A stretch of DNA of 64,000 bases from CADEEN01 sp963751775 (GTDB lineage: Bacteria; Pseudomonadota; Gammaproteobacteria; Burkholderiales; Burkholderiaceae_C), in the NCBI GenBank assembly GCA_963751775.1, contig CAVVVW010000013.1:1-64000 (forward strand), written 5' to 3'. The position numbers and the translations under genes were made by a program. This document shows, piece after piece, positions 29,950-42,104 of this stretch (position 1 is the first letter of the stretch; each line of letters starts with the position of its first letter). A model generated the notes under the pieces. It searched no databases, was not told where the DNA came from, and was given only the letters and a program-made list of their open reading frames with translations.

Positions 29950-31528
29950 TCATCCCGCGCCGGCGCAATCCGCGTCGCCACGGGGCCGCCAGGCCGTTTG
30001 CACGCGCCGCCGCAGCCACGGGCTGGCGCGATAGCGCTCGCCGCGGTAACTCGCGTCGAGCGCATCGAGCATGGCCACGACGCCGGCCGGACTCCAGGCT
30101 TCGAGCCACTCGAAGGGCCCGCACGGGTAACTGACGCCGAGCTTCATCGCTGCGTCGGCACCGCTCGGGGGTGCACACGCCCTGCTGCACGGCGTCCGCC
30201 GCTTCGTTGATCAACATCGCCACCGTGCGCGCCACCACCAGGCCCGGCGTATCGGTCAGGCGCAGCGGCGCGAAGCCGAGGGCGGCAAGCCAGGCCGCCG
30301 CCTGGTTGCACCACATGCCCGTCGCGCCCTCAGGTACGGCGTAGGCCAGCGCGCTGCCGGCCGGCACGGGCAGCACCAGCGGGCGGTCGAACACGGCCAC
30401 ATCGGCGCTGCCCAGCGACGACGCCAATTCGGTGGCCGTGCGGCCGTCGGTGAGTACCAGGCGCGCACCGTCGACGGCCAGCCCTGTCCAGCCGCTGCCG
30501 GACACGCGCGCCGGGCCCCAGCCCTGTGCCGAGAGGGCCACCGTCGCGGCCTTCTCGAGCCAGTCGGCCACCGGGCCTTCACCGTGCACCTCCACCTCGC
30601 GCGCGTTGGCGGGTGCTTCGTACACGGCCACCGGCAGCATGGGCGGGCCGGCGGCCTCGCCCTGGTAGCGATAGAAGCCCCGCCCGCTCTTGCGGCCGAG
30701 CAGACCGCCTTCGACCATCTCGCGCTGCAGCGGCGACGGCACATAGCGCTTGTCGAAGAAATTGGCCTCGTACACCGCCTGCGTGACGGCGAAATTGGTG
30801 TCGTGTCCGATCAGGTCCATCAGCTCGCACGGGCCCATGCGAAATGCGGCCGAACGCAGGCAGGCGTCGAGCACCTGCGGCGTGGCGGCCTGTTCGTGCA
30901 GCAGCGCCAATGTCTCGGCGTAGTACGGCCGCGCGATGCGGTTGACGATGAACCCCGGCGTCGAACGCGCGTGTACCGCCGTCTTGCCCCACGCGCCGGC
31001 CAGTTCGAAGGTCGCCTCGGCCACCGCCGCCTCAGTGTGCAGGCCGGTCACCACCTCGACCAGCTTCATCAGCGGCACAGGGTTGAAGAAGTGCATGCCG
31101 ACGACGCGGCCAGGGTGCTGCAGCCCATTGGCAATGGCCGTCACCGAGATCGACGATGTGTTGGTGGCCAGCACGCAAGTCGGGCTTGACCAGCGGCTCG
31201 AGTTGCTGGAACAGTGTGCGCTTGGCGTCGAGCTTCTCGACGATCGCCTCGATGACCAGTGCCGACACCGCTGATGCCTTCCAGCGCGGTGATCGGCTCG
31301 ATGCGCGCCAGCGCCGCCCTGGCCGCGGCGGCCGTGAGTTTGCCCTTGGTCGCCAGGCCGTCGAGCGTGATGCCGAGTTTGGCGGCGGCCTGCCGCGCCG
31401 CATCCGGACGCGCATCGAACAGCTTCACGCGATGCCCGGCCTGTGCCGCCACCTGCGCGATGCCGGCGCCCATGATGCCGGCGCCGACGATCAACAGGTC
31501 GGCGCCGTTGAGCTTGGTGGCTTGTCAC
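29950..31528 (-). CDS. 3-hydroxyacyl-CoA dehydrogenase (PaaH-type), several frame breaks
   Basis: Joining frames gives an NAD-dependent 3-hydroxyacyl-CoA dehydrogenase of about 525 residues with two C-terminal 3HCDH domains, as in PaaH. The Rossmann motif is LLIVGAGIMGAGIAQVAAQAGH, the substrate/NAD segment is TNTSSISVTAIA, the catalytic histidine lies in GMHFFNPVPLMKLVEVV, and the second domain begins KLGVSYPCGPFEWLEAW. Breaks lie near 31518, 31270, 31180 and 30165. GTG 31528 overlaps the stop of the enoyl-CoA hydratase gene. It closes the leftward box operon, so it likely oxidises hydroxyacyl-CoA intermediates below BoxC. Confidence 0.8.
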
Positions 31529-32310
31529 GGCGTGCTCCAGGGTGGCGATCGCTTGGCCAGGAACGCGGCAAAGCCATCGCGCGCCTCGTCACCGGCGCGC
31601 ACACGGCTGATCGTCTGCGCGCAGAGTTCGCGCACCTCGGCCGTGACCGGCCCGACCTCGAGCTGGGCGAAGAGTTGCTTGATCTCGCGTTGGGCGTCGG
31701 GGCCGCCGGCCAGCAGTTCGGTGCCGACCTCGTCGACCGCGATGTCGAGCTGCGCCAGCGGCACCACCCTGTGCACCAGGCCGATCGCCAATGCGTCGGC
31801 GGCGGTGATGCGCGTGGCAGTCAGTGCCAGGCGCCTGGCGTGACGCTTGCCGACGGCGTTGACGAGGTAAGGCCCGATGACGGCGGGCAGGATGCCGAAC
31901 CTGGCTTCGCTGACGGCGAAACCCGCATCGTCAGCAGCGATCGCGATGTCGCAGGCACAGGCCAGGCCGACACCGCCGCCCAGCGCCGCGCCCTGTATGC
32001 GCGCGATGGTCGGCTTGGGCATTGCATCGATTCGCGCCAGCATCGCCGCGAAGCGCCGCGCGTCGTCGAGGTTGACCTCGCGTGACGCGCGGCTCGCGCG
32101 CTGCATCCACTGCAGGTCGGCGCCGGCGCTGAAATGCTTGCCTGCGCCGGCGAGCACGACGACGCGCACGGCGCTGTCTTCGGCCAGTTGCGCAAAGGCC
32201 GCGTCGAGCTCGGCGATCATGGCCTCGTCGAAGGCATTGAACAGCGCCGGACGCGACATCGTCACCTGGGCCACGCCCGCGCTCCGCATCGTGATCGTCA
32301 AAGCAGGCAT
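31525..32310 (-). CDS. Enoyl-CoA hydratase/isomerase (LiuC-like)
   Basis: The 261-residue crotonase has HFSAGADLQWMQRAS and the oxyanion-hole loop IARIQGAALGGGVGLACACDIAIAADDA, with the catalytic glutamates in the SEARFGILPAVIGPYLV segment. The wording ADLQWM and PAVIGPYLV is closest to methylglutaconyl-CoA hydratase (LiuC) relatives. Its ATG overlaps the boxA stop (TGATG), placing it in the box operon. A role hydrating a dehydroadipyl-type CoA ester is likely but inferred. Confidence 0.87.
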   Translation of the reverse strand: MPALTITMRSAGVAQVTMSRPALFNAFDEAMIAELDAAFAQLAEDSAVRVVVLAGAGKHFSAGADLQWMQRASRASREVNLDDARRFAAMLARIDAMPKPTIARIQGAALGGGVGLACACDIAIAADDAGFAVSEARFGILPAVIGPYLVNAVGKRHARRLALTATRITAADALAIGLVHRVVPLAQLDIAVDEVGTELLAGGPDAQREIKQLFAQLEVGPVTAEVRELCAQTISRVRAGDEARDGFAAFLAKRSPPWSTP

Positions 32311-33582
32311 CAGTAGGTTTCCAGGTGCAGACGGGCTTCGGCTTTCAACGCCGCGCTGATCGCCTCCCACGACAGCCCGGCCTGCTGCGCCACGTCGCGC
32401 AGCGCCAGCACGACACCCTCCTCCATCGCCTTCAAGCCGCAGACGTAGAAGTAGGCGTTCGGATCGGCGAGCAAGGCGGCGAGTTCGGCTGCGCGCTCGC
32501 GCATCGCATCCTGCACGTAACGCTTGGGCTTGCCGGGCTCGCGCGAGAAGGCGAAGTTGATGTCGATGAAATCCTTGGGCAGATTCTGCAACGGGCCGAA
32601 GTAGGGCAATTCCTGTTTGCTGCGGGCACCGAAGAAGAGCATCAACTTGCCGCCCTCGAACCTGCCAGACGCGCGCAGGCGGCGGCGCCACTCGGTCATG
32701 GCCCGCATCGGCGCGCTGCCCGTCCCGGTACAGATCATGACGATGTGGCTCTTCGGGTGATTCGGCATCAGGAAGCTGGCGCCGAACGGGCCGATCACCT
32801 GCACCTTGTCGCCGACCTTCAGGTCGCACAGGTAGTTGCTGGTCACGCCGCGCGCCGGCCGGCCCTGGTGGTCTTCGAGCACACGCTTGACGGTCAGCGA
32901 AGCATTGTTGTAGCCCGGTCGCTCGCCGTTGCGCGGGCTGGCGATCGAATACTGCCGCGGATGGTGCGGGCGGCCGTTGGCGTCGATTCCGGGCGCGACG
33001 ATGGCAATCGACTGGCCTTCGAGCAGCGGCATCGGCATGGCGCCGAAGTCGAGCACGATGTGGTGGGTGTCGTATTCACGGCCGACCGCGGTGACCCGTG
33101 CGTTGCCCGTGACCGTGGCGCTGATCGACTTCTCGGGCGCCTTCGGTCCGTACAGGTTGGTGTAGGCATGCGCGGCGGACCATGGCGGCAGCTTGGCGCC
33201 GTAGCCCGTGCTGCTAGCGGCAGCCTGGCCGTCAGCGGCGGACGGCAGCGCCGGCGCGGCCGATCGAAGTCCTGCGCGGCAGCCACACCGACGGGCCCAC
33301 CGGCGCTGCATTCGACGCCGCCGGCAGCACGTCCCAGCCGAGTTGCGCGTCGACGCTGTAGGCCTCGGACCGCAGCACGATGCGCCAGTTGTCGATCGAC
33401 CCGGTGGGACACGGCGTGATGCAATCCATGCACAGGTTGCACTTGCCGACATCGACCACATAGTTGCGGTCGTCATGCGTGATCGCGCCGACCGGACAGG
33501 TCGCTTCGCAGGTGTTGCAGCGGATGCAGATCTCGGGGTCGATCAGATGCTGCTTGATGACAGCGGGTTCGGTCGCACCCAT
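32310..33582 (-). CDS. boxA: Benzoyl-CoA 2,3-epoxidase reductase subunit, one frame break
   Basis: BoxA passes electrons from NADPH through FAD and two [4Fe-4S] clusters to the BoxB epoxidase. The N-terminal ferredoxin part carries CIRCNTCEATCP and CNLCMDCITPCP (about residues 19-64). The C-terminal reductase part has HPRQYSIASPRNGERPGYN (flavin), MICTGTGSAPMRAM (nucleotide) and a terminal HLETY. One extra base near 33270, in the linker between the two parts, breaks the frame; repaired length is about 424 residues. ATG 33582 lies 29 bp from one end of repeat copy 1. Confidence 0.92.
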
Positions 33583-33611
33583 CTCAATGACACTTCCACG
33601 CTGATCTCAGA

Positions 33612-34130
33612 TTCAGCGCGTCGCGGCAGGCGGCAACCGGCAGGGGCTCATGGTGGAGCGGTCGGCGCTTGCGCCGACTCCGCTGCGGTGCTCGGCCTGG
33701 GGCCGCGCCGCACAACTCGCTACGTTCGCTGCGCTCACTGCGCTCGGACAGGTGCGGCGAGTCAGCCCACGAAGCGCGCTGCGCGCGCCGACCCCAGCCT
33801 GTGCTCCTCGCCGCCCCACAAATCGCCCCTGCCGGGTACCGCCTGCCGCGAAGGCCACGAGTGGTGTTCCACGGCAACCACCGTTGGTTCCGCAAAGGCG
33901 CGCCCGGCAGGGGCAGCGCGCTGCGGGCGCCGAGGAGCACAGGACTTGGGCCGCGCGCGCAGCGCGCCTCGTAAACTGACTTGTCGCAGCCTGTCTGAGC
34001 GTAGCGAACGCAGTGAGCGCAGCGAGTTGTGCGACGGGCCACAAGGCCGAGCACCGCAGCGGCAGTCGGCGCAAAGCGCCGACCGCTCCAGCCGAAGCGC
34101 TGCCGCCTGCCCGGGTGCGACTTTGCCGCG
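33612..34130 (+). repeat. Structured ~520-bp inverted-repeat element, copy 1 (between boxB and boxA)
   Basis: This element fills most of the 665-bp gap between boxB and boxA. Two arms of about 235 bp are diverged reverse complements: the left arm (CGGCAGGCGG to CCTGCCGCGA) and the right arm (CGCAAAGGCG to TTTGCCGCG), separated by a variable loop of about 40 bp near 33852-33890. Arms contain smaller hairpins, such as GTCGGCGCTTGCGCCGAC at 33661-33678. Open frames through it are low-complexity by-products of the symmetry. The remaining 117 bp to the boxB stop hold nothing I recognise. Confidence 0.85.
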
Positions 34131-34247
34131 CCAGGCTCGCAGAACGCGCCGAAGTTCGCCGATGCGTCGAACACGGACAGCGGTTGCCCACTGGGGCCAC
34201 TGCGCGGTGTCGATGGCAACGCGTGCAATGCGCTTGAGAATTTCATC

Positions 34248-35675
34248 CTAATTGAATCTGACGTATTCGAAGTCGACCGGCTGGCGGTTGATGCCCATCA
34301 CCGGGGGTGCAATCCAGTTCGCGAACTTGCCAGGCTCGACGACGCGGCCCATCAATGATGCGACAAAGGCGCGGTCCTGGGCGCTCGGCAGCCATTTGTC
34401 GACATTGGCCTGCCATTCGGCCTCGCCCACCACGCGGCCGTCGGGCGAGACCTTGACGCCAGACAGTGCACCGATGTTGCGATGGAACGCCTTGTGCGGC
34501 ACCGTCAGGCGGTGCGGCAGGCCGGCCTTCTCGAGCACCTTGTTCCAGCGGCCGACGCCGGCCACCGAATCCTTGATGAAGTCGTCGCGCAGGACTTCGT
34601 TCAGCGCGTTCAGCAGCGGCACCTCCTTCTCGACCAGTTGCCCGCCGACGGCCTCGAGCACCGGGTAGGTGCGGCCCTTGAGCAGGTGATCGTCGTCGCG
34701 CTTGCCTTCCTCGAAGCGGCCCTTCAGGCCACTCGAGTAGAAGGTGGCGGCGTTGCTCGACTGGTCGGCGCCGAAGAGGTCGATCGTCACGCTGTAGTGG
34801 AAATTGATGTAGCGCTGGATCGTCGGCAGATCGATCACGCCGGCGGCGCGAAGGCGCCCCACGTCGTCGGTCTTCAGGTCGTTCATCGCCGCCGCGGTGC
34901 GGGCGATGACGCGCGACACGCCGCTTTCGCCGACGAACATGTGGTGCGCTTCCTCGGTGAGCATGAACTTGGTCGTGCGCGCCAGCGGGTCGAACGCGCT
35001 CTCGGCCAACGCGCAAAGCTGGAACTTGCCGTCGCGGTCGGTGAAGTAGGTGAACATGAAGAACGCCAGCCAGTCGGGCGTCTGCTCGTTGAAGGCGCCG
35101 AGGATGCGCGGGTTGTTCGCGTCGCCGCTGCGGCGCTCGAGCAGGGCTTCGGCCTCTTCGCGGCCATCGCGGCCGAAGTGCTTGTGCAGCAGGTAAACCA
35201 TGGCCCACAGGTGCCGGCCCTCTTCGACGTTGACCTGGAACAGGTTGCGCAGGTCGTACTGGCTGGGACAGGTCAGGCCGAGGTGACGCTGTTGCTCGAC
35301 CGACGCCGGCTCGGTGTCGCCCTGCGTGACGATGATCCGGCGCAGGTTGGCGCGGTGTTCGCCGGGCACGTCCTGCCAGGCCTTCTCGCCCTTGTGGTCG
35401 CCGAAATGGATCTTGCGCTCGGCGTCGCTTGGGTTGAGAAAGATGCCCCAACGATAGTCGCGCATCTTGGTGTAGCCGAACTGGGCCCAGCCCTGCGGGT
35501 CGACGCTGACCGCGGTGCGCAGGTAGACATCGAAGTCGGTCGAGCCTTCGGGGCCGACGTCGGCCCACCAATGCAGGAAGTTCGGCTGCCAGCCCTCGAG
35601 CGCGCGCTGCAGGGTGCGGTCCTGGCCGAGGTTGACGTTGTTGGGGATCTTTTCGCTGTAGTCGATGCTGCTCAT
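34248..35675 (-). CDS. boxB: Benzoyl-CoA 2,3-epoxidase, diiron subunit
   Basis: BoxB is the class I diiron monooxygenase that adds one oxygen atom to benzoyl-CoA, forming 2,3-epoxybenzoyl-CoA. The 475-residue protein is intact and full length. Diiron ligands are seen in VEEGRHLW near residue 150 and LTEEAHHMFVGE near 240. The N-terminus MSSIDYSEKIPNNVNL and the C-terminus FEYVRFN are typical of the family. It sits 18 bp after boxC in the same leftward operon. The activity needs molecular oxygen, so the central route here is aerobic. Confidence 0.96.
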   Translation of the reverse strand: MSSIDYSEKIPNNVNLGQDRTLQRALEGWQPNFLHWWADVGPEGSTDFDVYLRTAVSVDPQGWAQFGYTKMRDYRWGIFLNPSDAERKIHFGDHKGEKAWQDVPGEHRANLRRIIVTQGDTEPASVEQQRHLGLTCPSQYDLRNLFQVNVEEGRHLWAMVYLLHKHFGRDGREEAEALLERRSGDANNPRILGAFNEQTPDWLAFFMFTYFTDRDGKFQLCALAESAFDPLARTTKFMLTEEAHHMFVGESGVSRVIARTAAAMNDLKTDDVGRLRAAGVIDLPTIQRYINFHYSVTIDLFGADQSSNAATFYSSGLKGRFEEGKRDDDHLLKGRTYPVLEAVGGQLVEKEVPLLNALNEVLRDDFIKDSVAGVGRWNKVLEKAGLPHRLTVPHKAFHRNIGALSGVKVSPDGRVVGEAEWQANVDKWLPSAQDRAFVASLMGRVVEPGKFANWIAPPVMGINRQPVDFEYVRFN

Positions 35676-35693
35676 GATGGTTGTCCTAGCCGT

Positions 35694-37354
<1,661 letters not shown>

Positions 37355-37399
37355 TGGACTCTCCTCGACATGGGCGCGCAATGGCGGCAAGCCGCGTTC

Positions 37400-37440
37400 T
37401 GCAGTTACTGCATCATACTGCATATTATCCTGGAAGACAA
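37400..37440 (-). promoter_or_regulatory. box operon promoter with overlapping TGCA operator
   Basis: On the minus strand, TTGTCT (37440-37435) and TATGAT (37417-37412) are spaced by 17 bp, a good sigma70-type promoter for boxC. Three TGCA motifs (37400, 37409 and 37419) overlap and follow the -10 box at steps of 9 and 10 bp, so they lie on one face of the helix. BzdR, the regulator of benzoate genes in Azoarcus, is known to bind TGCA repeats around its promoter; BoxR is its homologue. Repression relieved by benzoyl-CoA is therefore expected here. Confidence 0.65.
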
Positions 37441-37467
37441 GCATTTTTATGCATAGTCGACCGAATT

Positions 37468-38409
37468 TCAGCCATGCATCCGAAGCGCACGCCGAACCAA
37501 CTCGCGCAACGCGAGAAACGTCGGCTGCAGCGGCTGCGCGCTGGTATCGAGGCGGAACTCGGCCTTGGAGTAGAAGGCCGCGCGGCCCGACAGGATGCCC
37601 TTCAGATCGGCCATCGCCTCCTTGCTGGCGGCCATCGGTCGCAGGTCGCCCTGGGCCGTGACGCGCTTCATGTGGTCCTCGGGATCGGCCTGCAGCCAGA
37701 CGGTCGTGCAATGGGCCAGCAACAAGTTGAAGGTCGCCGCGTCGGAGACCAGGCCGCCGGGTGTGGAGATCACCGCCTCGGGATGGATCTGGATCGCTTC
37801 TTCCAGCGCGCGGCGCTCGTAGCGGCGGTAGGCGTTCTGGCCGTACAGCGCCTGGATCTCGGCCACGCTGCAACCGGCGAACTTCTCGATCTCGCGGCTG
37901 AGTTCGACGAACGGGAAACCCAGGTCGTCGGCCAGCATCTGCCCGAGCGTGGACTTGCCGGCGCCGCGCAAGCCGATGAGCGCCACCCGCGGGCTGCGCG
38001 CCGCATTGCCGCCCCCGGTACCCAGCATCTCGCCGACAGCCACGCGCACCCGGTGCAGCGTGGCTTCGTCGCGGCGCTCCAGCAACTCGCGCAGCAGCAG
38101 CCATTCAGCCGACGAGGTCGTCACGTCACCGAGCAATTCGGCCAGGCTGCATTGCAGCGCGCCGGCAACCTGCAGCAGGACCAGGATCGAGGCATTGCCG
38201 ACGCCGTACTCGAGATTGGCCAGGTGGCGCTCGGACACATCGGCCGCCAGCGCAACGGCCTTGCGTGTCATGCCGCGGCGTGAGCGCAGCGCGCGCACGC
38301 GCTCGCCCAGCGCGACCAGGAAGGGGTTCTTCGCGTCCGCGCCGGCCGCAGCGGGCGCAAGCTTCGCGGCCGGCGCAGCGACCGCCTCACGCACTATCGT
38401 GCTTGACAT
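37468..38409 (-). CDS. boxR: BoxR/BzdR-type regulator: XRE helix-turn-helix fused to shikimate-kinase-like domain
   Basis: The 313-residue protein has an N-terminal XRE domain (about 30-95: GMTRKAVALAADVSERHLANLEYG) and a C-terminal shikimate-kinase-like domain with the P-loop IGLRGAGKSTLGQ and a following STPGGLVSD. In BzdR the kinase-like domain binds benzoyl-CoA as inducer. ATG 38409 is chosen over 38424 because TGCATTGCA lies just upstream. It is codirectional with boxC and divergent from the DUF4863 gene. Confidence 0.93.
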   Translation of the reverse strand: MSSTIVREAVAAPAAKLAPAAAGADAKNPFLVALGERVRALRSRRGMTRKAVALAADVSERHLANLEYGVGNASILVLLQVAGALQCSLAELLGDVTTSSAEWLLLRELLERRDEATLHRVRVAVGEMLGTGGGNAARSPRVALIGLRGAGKSTLGQMLADDLGFPFVELSREIEKFAGCSVAEIQALYGQNAYRRYERRALEEAIQIHPEAVISTPGGLVSDAATFNLLLAHCTTVWLQADPEDHMKRVTAQGDLRPMAASKEAMADLKGILSGRAAFYSKAEFRLDTSAQPLQPTFLALRELVRRALRMHG

Positions 38410-38418
38410 TGCATTGCA
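38410..38418. promoter_or_regulatory. TGCATTGCA site at the boxR start
   Basis: Two TGCA units in TGCATTGCA lie immediately upstream of the boxR ATG, in the 74-bp interval divergent from the DUF4863-bclA unit. By analogy with BzdR operators this may give boxR autoregulation and control of the rightward unit. Confidence 0.4.
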
Positions 38419-38483
38419 TTCCAATTACGGTGAGTATAGGCACAATAGTTCATCTCACCGAAGTTCGCAACCCAGGAGCCGCC

Positions 38484-38969
38484 GTGTCCGCCAGTGCACT
38501 GCGCCAACAACTCGCCGACCTCACCGGACGCATCGCGGGTCGTGCCCTCGACGCCGAACTCGACGCCTGGCTCAATCGCGAATTCGGCGCCGCCAGCGCC
38601 ACCTTTGCGCAACTCAAACGAAGCTGCGAAGCCGGTGTCGCCGAGGGCTGGTTGTGCAACCGCGAAGGCGGCGGCATACGCTACGGGCGGATCTTCAAAC
38701 CGGCGCCCGACCTGCACGGCTTCTCGGTCGACGTGGTCGACATGCAAGACATCGCCGGCCCACACCACAGCCACCCGAACGGCGAGATCGACCTGATCAT
38801 GCCGATCGCGGGCAACGCCCTGTTCGACGGCCGCCCTGCGGGCTGGCTGGTGTGCGCACCGGGCACGGCGCACCGCCCGACGGTCTCGAACGGCCGCGCC
38901 CTGGTGCTGTATCTGCTGCCCGAAGGCCGCATCGACTTCACGCGCAGCGACGGCGCCGCAACGCCCTGA
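38484..38969 (+). CDS. DUF4863 (4-hydroxylaminobenzoate lyase-like) cupin protein
   Basis: The 161-residue protein belongs to DUF4863, which includes the PnbB-type 4-hydroxylaminobenzoate lyases. A complete cupin-like metal set is visible: H-S-H with a following glutamate in HHSHPNGEIDLIMP, and a third histidine in APGTAHRP. GTG 38484 follows CAGGAG. It is the first gene of the rightward unit and ends 13 bp before bclA. Linkage to box genes suggests a role with aromatic CoA esters or their precursors; the reaction is not known. Confidence 0.75.
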   Translation: MSASALRQQLADLTGRIAGRALDAELDAWLNREFGAASATFAQLKRSCEAGVAEGWLCNREGGGIRYGRIFKPAPDLHGFSVDVVDMQDIAGPHHSHPNGEIDLIMPIAGNALFDGRPAGWLVCAPGTAHRPTVSNGRALVLYLLPEGRIDFTRSDGAATP

Positions 38970-38982
38970 TGGAGACACCGAG

Positions 38983-40540
<1,558 letters not shown>

Positions 40541-40669
40541 AGCCAAGGCGCGAGCCTGACCCGCGTCGCCGGCGCGATGGGCGGCGGGCCACGCCGCTGG
40601 CGCGTTCGTGGTGCAATGCGCGACGCCGCGCGAGGGCATTCGTTGCGTGGTCAGCGAGGAGAGTCGGTC

Positions 40670-41270
40670 GTGGGAAGAATCAGAATCGGTCTCGGCTTGC
40701 TGCTCGGGATGCTCGTCGCCCCCATCGTGGCAGGCGCAGGCGCCGCAGAACACCAACATCCGTGGCGTGGTGACGGCATTCGACGGCAAGACGATTGCGG
40801 TCAAGGCACGCGACGGCAGCGCGCTCGAGGTGGTGCTGCCCGAAGGCCTCGCCGTATCGGGCACCAAGGCCATCACCCTGGCCGATCTCAAGCCGGGCAT
40901 GTCGCTGGGCGTCACGACGGTCAAGCGCGCCGACGGTCAGATCGTGGCCATCGACATTCGCCCGATTCCGGCCACGGCCCGATTGGGCCTGTCGCCATTC
41001 GACCTGCAGCCCGACTCGACGATGACGAATGCCATCCTCGACGCACAAGTCGTGTCGATGAGCGGCACGGAGCTGACGCTCAACTACAACGACGGCACGA
41101 TCAAGGTGCTGGTCCCGGCGGGAACGCCGATGTCGCAGGCGATCCCGGGCAACCGCGCCGACATCAAGCCCGGCGAGACCGTCTTCATCGTCGCCCGGCC
41201 GGCCGCCGACGGCAAGTTGACCGCGGCGCGGATCCAGGTCAGCACCAACGGCGTCAAACCGACGCAGTGA
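40670..41270 (+). CDS. Small exported protein, DUF5666-like, one frame break
   Basis: A signal peptide (IGLGLLLGMLVAPIVAGA) begins at GTG 40670, 8 bp after AGGAGAG. One extra base near 40735 shifts the frame; after it the mature protein runs NTNIRGVVTAFDGKTIAVKARDG to the end. It shows two similar beta-rich repeats, each like the small OB/DUF5666 fold that follows a 'GxV-x-F-DG-x-xLxV' pattern. No catalytic residues stand out. It lies between bclA and the hydrolase gene in the same direction; function unknown. Confidence 0.6.
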
Positions 41271-41288
41271 ACGGGCCGGCCCAGCGCC

Positions 41289-42104
41289 TTGAGTGACTCC
41301 GCCGCATTCATCGACATCGACTGGGCCGGTCGCCCGGTTCGCATCGAATACCAATGGATCGCGCGCGCGCGCACGCGACGCCGCGCTGATCGTCTTCCTG
41401 CACGAAGGCCTCGGCTCGCTGGCGATGTGGCGCGACTTTCCACGCCGCCTGTGCGACGCCGCCGGCTGCCGCGGCCTGGTCTACTCGCGCCCCGGTTATG
41501 GCCGCTCGACGCCGCGCGCCGCCGCTGAAGCCTGGGACCTGGACTTCATGCACCGCCAGGCGCATGAAGTCCTGCCCGCATTGCTGGCCGGCCTGGGCAT
41601 GGACAGCCGCGGCCGCGCCACCCTGGCTGTTCGGCCACAGCGACGGCGCCTCGATCGCGCTGCTGTATGCCGCCCGCTGGCCCGAGCGCATCGCCGGGGC
41701 CATCGTGCTGGCACCGCACATCGTGGTCGAGGATCTCTCGGTGGCCAGCATCGCCAAGGCGCGCGAGTGCCTACCTCGGCACCGACCTGCGTGCGCGGCT
41801 GGCGCGCTACCACGACGACCCCGACTCGGCGTTCTGGGGCTGGAACGACGTCTGGCTGCAGCCGCAGTTCAGACATTGGTCGATCGAGGACGAGATCGGC
41901 GCGATACGATGCCCGCTGCTCGCGGTACAGGGCCGTGACGACGAGTACGGCACACTCGAGCAGATTCACGGCATCGCGCGGCGCGTGCCGCAGACGCAAC
42001 TACTCGAACTGCCCGACTGCGCTCACTCGCCGCAGCGTGACCAACCCGAACGCGTGATCGCCGCCAGCACGAAATTCATGCAACAACAACGCGCCCGTCG
42101 ATGA
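41289..42104 (+). CDS. Alpha/beta hydrolase, three frame breaks
   Basis: Segments join into an alpha/beta hydrolase of about 271 residues: FLHEGLGSLAMWRDFPRRLC with the oxyanion region, GYGRSTPR, the nucleophile elbow GHSDGAS, the acid in GRDDEYG and the base in LPDCAHSPQRDQP. Breaks lie near 41375, 41622 and 41768; three insertions leave the total a codon multiple. The start is TTG 41289. Its stop overlaps livH (ATGA). A role on a lactone, ester or CoA thioester of benzoate catabolism is plausible but unproven. Confidence 0.75.

Noticed and set aside
29950..31528. Decayed 3-hydroxyacyl-CoA dehydrogenase pseudogene
   Set aside because: Motifs are intact on both sides of each break and the same break type hits essential genes, so sequence error is more likely.
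33613..34246. Several overlapping arginine/alanine-rich frames on both strands in the repeat element
   Set aside because: The same peptides appear on both strands and in all three copies because the arms are inverted repeats. There is no RBS or family match, so they are treated as repeat by-products.
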